Assembly (NCBI GenBank): GCA_015655445.1
Contig: JAATFA010000096.1
Span: 1 to 41,809, forward strand
Direction: 5' to 3'
DNA: 41,809 nucleotides
From: Actinomycetales bacterium
GTDB taxonomy: Bacteria > Actinomycetota > Actinomycetes > Actinomycetales > Microbacteriaceae
The notes below the pieces were generated by a model. It saw only the letters and a program-made list of their open reading frames with translations, was not told the origin of the DNA and searched no databases. Shown piece by piece: positions 39,195 through 41,809 of this stretch. The position numbers were made by a program, and so were the translations under genes. Position 1 is the first letter of the stretch. The number at the start of each line of letters is the position of its first letter.

Positions 39195-40538
39195 TCATCG
39201 TTCACGGGTGCGCATCATTCTGGTGGTGTTGGCGTTGAGCTCGATGGCACCGTCGGGTCCGACCACCACGGTGCCGCCGACGTTGACGAGATGGCGTCCG
39301 ATCGCGCAGTTGGGCTCGAACGCGAAGACGGTGCCGACCTGGAGCACTGTGTCGCGTCCTATGGTGGGGATCGGCAGCACCTTGCCGTACTCGACGACCT
39401 CGGGAAGTTCGGCGCCCTGGTGTCCGGTGCCGATGAGCCCGTATGGGCTGATGGTGTGGATAAGTGGGTGGACGTGCCAGCCGCCCGCCCGGCGCGCCGG
39501 CTCCGCCATGGCGTCAACGACCTCGCCGAAGACGGTCCCAGGCCGCAGTCTCTCGATGCCGGCGAGGTAGGACTCCTGGGCGATGTCGGCGGCCTTCTCG
39601 ATATCGGGGTGCACGGTGCCGACCGCGATCGTGGGTTGATGCTGGGTCTCGAGCATCCCGAACGAGCAGAAGAGCTCCGCAAGGACGGTGTCACCATGCT
39701 GGATGACGCGCGGCCTCTGGGGGCGGTAAGTCCAGGCGGGCGACCCCCATCCGACCCACTCCGGGCCCGAGCCGAGTGCCATGCCGCTCGTGAAGCCGAG
39801 GTGCTCGGCACAGGCGCGCATCGCCGCCGCATAGATGACGTTCTCCGCGACGCCGACTCGGGTGATTTCGAGCATGGCCTGCGCCATGCGCTCGCCGACG
39901 CTCGCCGACCAGCGCAGGACGCGCAACTCCTCTGCGCTCTTCGGGGAGATCAGCTCGAAGAAGCGCCGACCGACGGGCGTGAACCGCGCGTTCGGCAGAT
40001 CATCGAGGACGCCCTGCCAGGTGTTGTAAGGCATGGCGCCGTCGAAGTAGAAGGGCGGGTAGGGTTCGAGTCCGATCACGCCGAATGCGGCGCGGTCGAG
40101 CCCTCGTTCCTCGATCACTTCGACGAGGTTCGAGCCCAGCTTGCCGACATAGATGTTCTCTGGGCGCAGCCACCCGGTCGGTCCGACGTGACGCGCCTGG
40201 ATGTGATCCTCGACGACGGTGGTGAGGAAGACGACCGCGATGGGCTCCTGCCCTCTCGGCAGGATGACGATGGAGCCCGGGCGGTCGTTCGTGAAGTAGA
40301 CGTCCGGGGCGAACGGCGCCGGGAAAGATCCCTCGCGTTCGCCGTAGACGAGGAGCGCATCGAGTCCTTCCTCCTCCATCAGGCGGTCGGCCAGGCGCCA
40401 CCGTCGGTCTCGCTCGGCTGACGAGAAGCTGGGAACCTCCGAGGGGAAATCCCCGGGGACTGTGGCGTCAAGTTCGGCCCAGACAGCGTCAGACGCGGAG
40501 ACAGGGGCCCCGGTCGCTGCGTCCTGCTCGGTGGTCAT
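39195..40538 (-). CDS. M24 family metallopeptidase (Xaa-Pro peptidase-like)
   Basis: LVYGEREG..., GDTVLAELFCSFGMLETQHQPTIAVG, HVHPLIHTISPYGLIGTGHQGAELPE, VGTVFAFEPNCAIGRHLVNVGGTVVV. Confidence 0.85.
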   Translation of the reverse strand: MTTEQDAATGAPVSASDAVWAELDATVPGDFPSEVPSFSSAERDRRWRLADRLMEEEGLDALLVYGEREGSFPAPFAPDVYFTNDRPGSIVILPRGQEPIAVVFLTTVVEDHIQARHVGPTGWLRPENIYVGKLGSNLVEVIEERGLDRAAFGVIGLEPYPPFYFDGAMPYNTWQGVLDDLPNARFTPVGRRFFELISPKSAEELRVLRWSASVGERMAQAMLEITRVGVAENVIYAAAMRACAEHLGFTSGMALGSGPEWVGWGSPAWTYRPQRPRVIQHGDTVLAELFCSFGMLETQHQPTIAVGTVHPDIEKAADIAQESYLAGIERLRPGTVFGEVVDAMAEPARRAGGWHVHPLIHTISPYGLIGTGHQGAELPEVVEYGKVLPIPTIGRDTVLQVGTVFAFEPNCAIGRHLVNVGGTVVVGPDGAIELNANTTRMMRTRER

Positions 40539-40867
40539 GCTCGCGACTCGTCCGCGCTGCGCCGCGTTCCGCGGATGCGTGCGGAGCCGAGCGGCATCGT
40601 CGCCGTGCCGGTGAGCTGGTCCCCGGTCACAGTCGCGGCGATCTGCGCCTTGATCCGGCCCATCGGGGTCTTGATGCGCGCTCGGAAGGAGACGTCGTGG
40701 CCCTGCGCCTCGACATCCGACAACTCGGATTCCCAACCCGATCCCTGCAGCCGCCCCCCGATGGCACCCCCGTCCGCACTCAGCGTCAGGGCGGCCTGCT
40801 GCGGTCCGAACGGCGTCTCCACCGCCAAGTCGTATGTGCCTTCCAGTCCCATCGGACCACTCCTCAT
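40535..40867 (-). CDS. hypothetical protein, about 110 aa, overlapping the M24 gene start
   Basis: MGLEGTYDLAVETPFGPQQAALTLSADGGAIGGRLQGSGWESELSDVEAQGHDVSFRARIKTPMGRIKAQIAATVTGDQLTGTATMPLG; ATGA overlap at 40535-40538. Confidence 0.75.
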   Translation of the reverse strand: MRSGPMGLEGTYDLAVETPFGPQQAALTLSADGGAIGGRLQGSGWESELSDVEAQGHDVSFRARIKTPMGRIKAQIAATVTGDQLTGTATMPLGSARIRGTRRSADESRA

Positions 40868-40941
40868 CCCTGCGAGGTACCCGCGTCTGCGGCATCCCGT
40901 CGGTCGGAGCCTGCGCCTTCCCGGCGTAGTATTCAACATCG

Positions 40942-41550
40942 ATGAATAAAGGGCGAGGCCGTCCCGTGGGCGGGTCAGACGCGAGAGATCGAATCCTGCG
41001 CGCCGCGCGGGCGCGATTCGTGGAGCTGGGCTACCGCGCGACCACAACGCGAGCGATCGCAGCCGACGCCAAGGTGGACGCTGCCTTGATCGCCTACTAC
41101 TTCGGCTCCAAGCAGGGCCTGTTCATCCAGTCGCTGGCGATGACCTTCTCGCCCGCCGAGGTGCTCTCGGCGCTGATCGACGGCCCTGAGTCGAGCCTGC
41201 CGGAACGTTCGCTCATGGCGGTGATGAATATCTGGGAGAACCCCGACCTCGGCCCCGCAATGCGCACCTTCGTTCTAGAGGCCCTTCACCATGCGGAGGT
41301 CCTCGACGCCTTCCGCGAATATTTCGAGGTCGAGGTACTCGCCCGAGCGACGGGGAGCCTGCATGGCCCTCGCGCCGCACGCCGCGCCGCCGCAGCCCTC
41401 ACGGTCTTCGCAGGGCTCGTGTTCAGTCGCTACCTTCTGCGCATGCCCTTCGCGGCCAACACCTCGAAAGACGACATTCAGGCGACCCTGCTTCCGATGC
41501 TGCGAGTCGCCCTCGAGCCCAGGCCCAGAACATCCGGCCGCGATCGCTGA
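40942..41550 (+). CDS. TetR/AcrR family transcriptional regulator
   Basis: DARDRILRAARARFVELGYRATTTRAIAADAKVDAALIAYYFGSKQGLFIQ. Confidence 0.93.
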   Translation: MNKGRGRPVGGSDARDRILRAARARFVELGYRATTTRAIAADAKVDAALIAYYFGSKQGLFIQSLAMTFSPAEVLSALIDGPESSLPERSLMAVMNIWENPDLGPAMRTFVLEALHHAEVLDAFREYFEVEVLARATGSLHGPRAARRAAAALTVFAGLVFSRYLLRMPFAANTSKDDIQATLLPMLRVALEPRPRTSGRDR

Positions 41551-41670
41551 TCAACGCTCACGCAAACGTCTGGAGGTCTTCAAGCACCGCGCGCATCCGA
41601 GTGACATATGGCCGCGCCACCCACCGCCGAGCACCTTCAAGGTGGTCTGCTGCACGGTTAGGTGACATCT

Positions 41671-41809
41671 TGACCTGCCCCACGGATTTGGTTCCAGTCC
41701 TGGTCGCTAACTCGCGGCGGGGATGTCGTTGATTTCGAGTCTCTCGTATTCGATGGGGGTGCGGTAGCCCAGGGAGGAGTGTCGGCGTTGTCGGTTGTGG
41801 AATATCTCG
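41671..41809 (-). mobile_element. IS3-family insertion sequence, right end only
   Basis: Transposase C-terminus plus putative terminal sequence TGACCTGCCCCACGG at 41671. Confidence 0.7.
41707..41809 (-). CDS. IS3-family transposase (OrfB), C-terminal fragment cut by window edge
   Basis: Manual translation EIFHNRQRRHSSLGYRTPIEYERLEINDIPAAS*: conserved IS3 transposase C-terminus. Confidence 0.88.
   Translation of the reverse strand, partial: EIFHNRQRRHSSLGYRTPIEYERLEINDIPAAS

Noticed and set aside
1-41809. CRISPR arrays, tRNA, rRNA
   Set aside because: No regularly spaced repeats with spacers and no tRNA or rRNA-like sequence were seen by eye; a tRNAscan/Infernal run would be needed to be certain.

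Overview
High-GC actinobacterial chromosomal window, Microbacteriaceae-like by gene content and codon usage (inference). It holds about 35 supported protein-coding genes. Left part (1-20 kb): PcaD-like hydrolase, cyclase-family protein, GH2 glycosidase, GNAT, four MFS exporters, one MMPL exporter, F420/deazaflavin-type nitroreductases, several regulators, and an SDR paired with a divergent XRE/MmyB-like regulator that carries an apparent frameshift. Middle (20.9-25.7 kb): a siderophore uptake locus (SIP reductase, two FecCD permeases, ATPase, lipoprotein SBP) with two DtxR/IdeR-like iron boxes. 25.8-32.4 kb: an unusual minus-strand polycistron of small ORF, glutamate decarboxylase, GadC-like antiporter, two fragments of a phosphoketolase and an MgtA-type P-ATPase. 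Every junction in it is a 4-bp ATGA/GTGA overlap, and its leader resembles an M-box Mg2+ riboswitch. Right part (32.4-41.8 kb): aldo/keto reductase with divergent TetR, an ECF41/SigJ-type sigma factor locus with two matching promoter motifs, TetR/CPBP protease pair, a non-coding or decayed segment, an M24 peptidase operon, and the end of an IS3-family element. Many of the long ORFs in the track are antisense or shadow ORFs produced by high GC and were rejected. No tRNA, rRNA or CRISPR was seen. All family assignments come from reading the sequence; no database search was run.
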